Assembly (NCBI GenBank): GCA_036310005.1
Contig: JAXJSP010000013.1
Span: forward strand, 1 to 44,941
From: JAXJSP01 sp036310005
GTDB lineage: Bacteria > Bacillota > Clostridia > Oscillospirales > Acutalibacteraceae
DNA: 44,941 nucleotides
Direction: 5' to 3'
In this document: piece after piece, positions 44,380 through 44,941 of the stretch
How positions within the stretch are numbered: position 1 is the first letter of the stretch
How the letters are laid out: every line of letters begins with the position of its first letter
Notes under the pieces: generated by a model
What the model saw: only the letters and a program-made list of their open reading frames with translations
What the model was told of the DNA's origin: nothing
Database searches by the model: none
Position numbers and translations under genes: made by a program

Positions 44380-44643
44380 CTACTTACGGAGTCCGAGTTT
44401 CTTAATTACAGCACGATATCTCTCAATATCCTTTTTCTGTAAATAAGCGAGAAGATTTCTTCTTTTACCAACCATTTTAAGAAGACCACGATATGAATGA
44501 TGGTCATTCTTATTAACTTTAAGATGTTCGTTAAGGTCATTAATTCTCTTTGTAAGTACAGCAATCTGAACTTCAGGAGAACCTGTATCGCCTTCATGGG
44601 TAGCGAACTCTGTCATTATGGCAGTCTTTTCTTCTTTAAGCAT
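44380..44643 (-). CDS. rpsO: 30S ribosomal protein S15
   Basis: An 87-residue uS15 of normal length. The core DTGSPEVQIAVLTKRINDL and NDHHSYRGLLKMVGKRRNLL, then YLQKKDIERY, are diagnostic rRNA-binding segments. It binds the 16S central domain early in 30S assembly. I chose the ATG at 44643 because GAGGTGA precedes it; an in-frame ATG at 44652 overlaps that site. It has its own promoter, a structured leader and its own terminator. Confidence 0.97.
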   Translation of the reverse strand: MLKEEKTAIMTEFATHEGDTGSPEVQIAVLTKRINDLNEHLKVNKNDHHSYRGLLKMVGKRRNLLAYLQKKDIERYRAVIKKLGLRK

Positions 44644-44735
44644 TATTTTCACCTCTTTATAATATTTTCGATGTACCGAGCAATTGGTAACGGTGAATCC
44701 TTATAAGGCATACGCCAATCACACAGTACACGATC
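44644..44735 (-). promoter_or_regulatory. Structured leader of rpsO, possible S15 autoregulatory site
   Basis: The 90-base leader can form a long-range stem TGTAC/GTACA enclosing inner pairs ATTGG/CCAAT. S15 represses its own mRNA through such leaders in several phyla, but the structures differ and I cannot assign a class. The call rests on folding by eye and position. Confidence 0.4.
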
Positions 44736-44741
44736 TACAAG

Positions 44742-44770
44742 ATTATAGCACATATAATTTTATTTGTAAA
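44742..44770 (-). promoter_or_regulatory. Sigma-A promoter of rpsO
   Basis: On the minus strand TTTACA (44770-44765) and a perfect TATAAT (44747-44742) are separated by 17 bp. The start is predicted near 44735. Confidence 0.85.
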
Positions 44771-44800
44771 GTACCAAATTGTGTTTAATAATTGCTTGAC

Positions 44801-44919
44801 TGTAGATAAATCAATGATAGGTAACACTTTTCTCAAAAAAATAAGATGAAAGTGTATTTTAAAAGAATTAGTTGTGTTGGGAGGAGCCGTAGGCGACGAA
44901 CAACACAACAAATTCGGCG
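44801..44919. repeat. Right arm of the 119-bp perfect inverted repeat
   Basis: This is the exact reverse complement of 1-119 and contains the same internal palindrome (GTTGTGTTG / CAACACAAC) around GGAGCCGTAGGCGACG. It lies upstream of the rpsO promoter and is followed by 22 bases to the window end. The 289 bases after the rpsO start region (44653-44941) hold only the leader, promoter and this repeat; I see no gene there. Confidence 0.9.
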
Positions 44920-44941
44920 CTCATCACATTACCGCCAGATA

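Noticed and set aside
44796..44830. A plus-strand promoter beginning with TTGACT at 44796
   Set aside because: No -10 box lies 16-18 bp downstream, and no gene follows within the window.

Overview
The window reads as a chromosomal contig from a low-GC Gram-positive bacterium of the Bacillota, most likely an uncultured gut-type member of class Clostridia near the Oscillospirales. That placement is an inference. It rests on A/T-rich coding sequence, strong AGGAGG-type ribosome binding sites, the markers HprK, WhiA, TrmFO, RsfS, YqeK and a VanY-type peptidase, and gene orders such as hprK-murB-whiA-dnaE-pfkA and dprA-topA-trmFO-plsX-rnc-smc-ftsY. No prophage, CRISPR array, rRNA operon or intact transposase is visible.

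Layout. (a) 1-600: one arm of a 119-bp perfect inverted repeat whose partner lies at 44801-44919, then a promoter, a CAU-anticodon tRNA, tRNA-Trp, and a GC-rich hairpin element bounded by a 21-bp duplication of the tRNA-Trp 3' end. (b) 595-1245: decayed gene remnants, a 5'-truncated AraC regulator and the tail of an unrecognised gene. (c) 1235-5026: an accessory sugar locus of two Gfo/Idh/MocA dehydrogenases and a TIM-barrel isomerase/epimerase, divergent from an intact AraC regulator, with 21-bp-phased direct repeats between them. It is visibly less A/T-rich than the rest. (d) 5027-22240: mixed housekeeping genes, namely a Mrp/Nbp35 ATPase, RadC, an RluA-type pseudouridine synthase, a dCMP deaminase, pfkA, dnaE, whiA, murB, hprK, an amidase, rsmA, an AlkD-like protein, a HAD phosphatase and a GH36-like alpha-galactosidase. 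(e) 22324-39649: fifteen tightly packed minus-strand genes, an apparent superoperon running trmH-dprA-topA-trmFO-plsX-rnc-radical SAM-smc-ftsY-rdgB-yhbY-nadD-yqeK-rsfS-leuS. (f) 39725-41046: rplT, rpmI and infC behind a consensus promoter and a structured leader, with infC apparently starting at AUC. (g) 41043-44747: a VanY-like peptidase, pnp and rpsO with their leaders and terminators.

The genes are dominated by ribosome, tRNA and RNA maintenance (infC, rpmI, rplT, rpsO, rsfS, yhbY, rsmA, rnc, pnp, trmFO, trmH, leuS, RluA), chromosome handling (smc, topA, dprA, dnaE), protein targeting (ftsY), nucleotide hygiene (rdgB, dCMP deaminase, yqeK), envelope synthesis (murB, plsX, amidase, VanY) and carbon control (hprK, pfkA).

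The parts most worth a second look are the terminal inverted repeat, which may be an assembly-graph signature; the tRNA-Trp 3'-end duplication; the possible 3-keto-sugar operon; the terminator just upstream of whiA where rapZ-yvcK would be expected; and the AUC start of infC. I did not find a clearly new multi-gene defence or mobile system.
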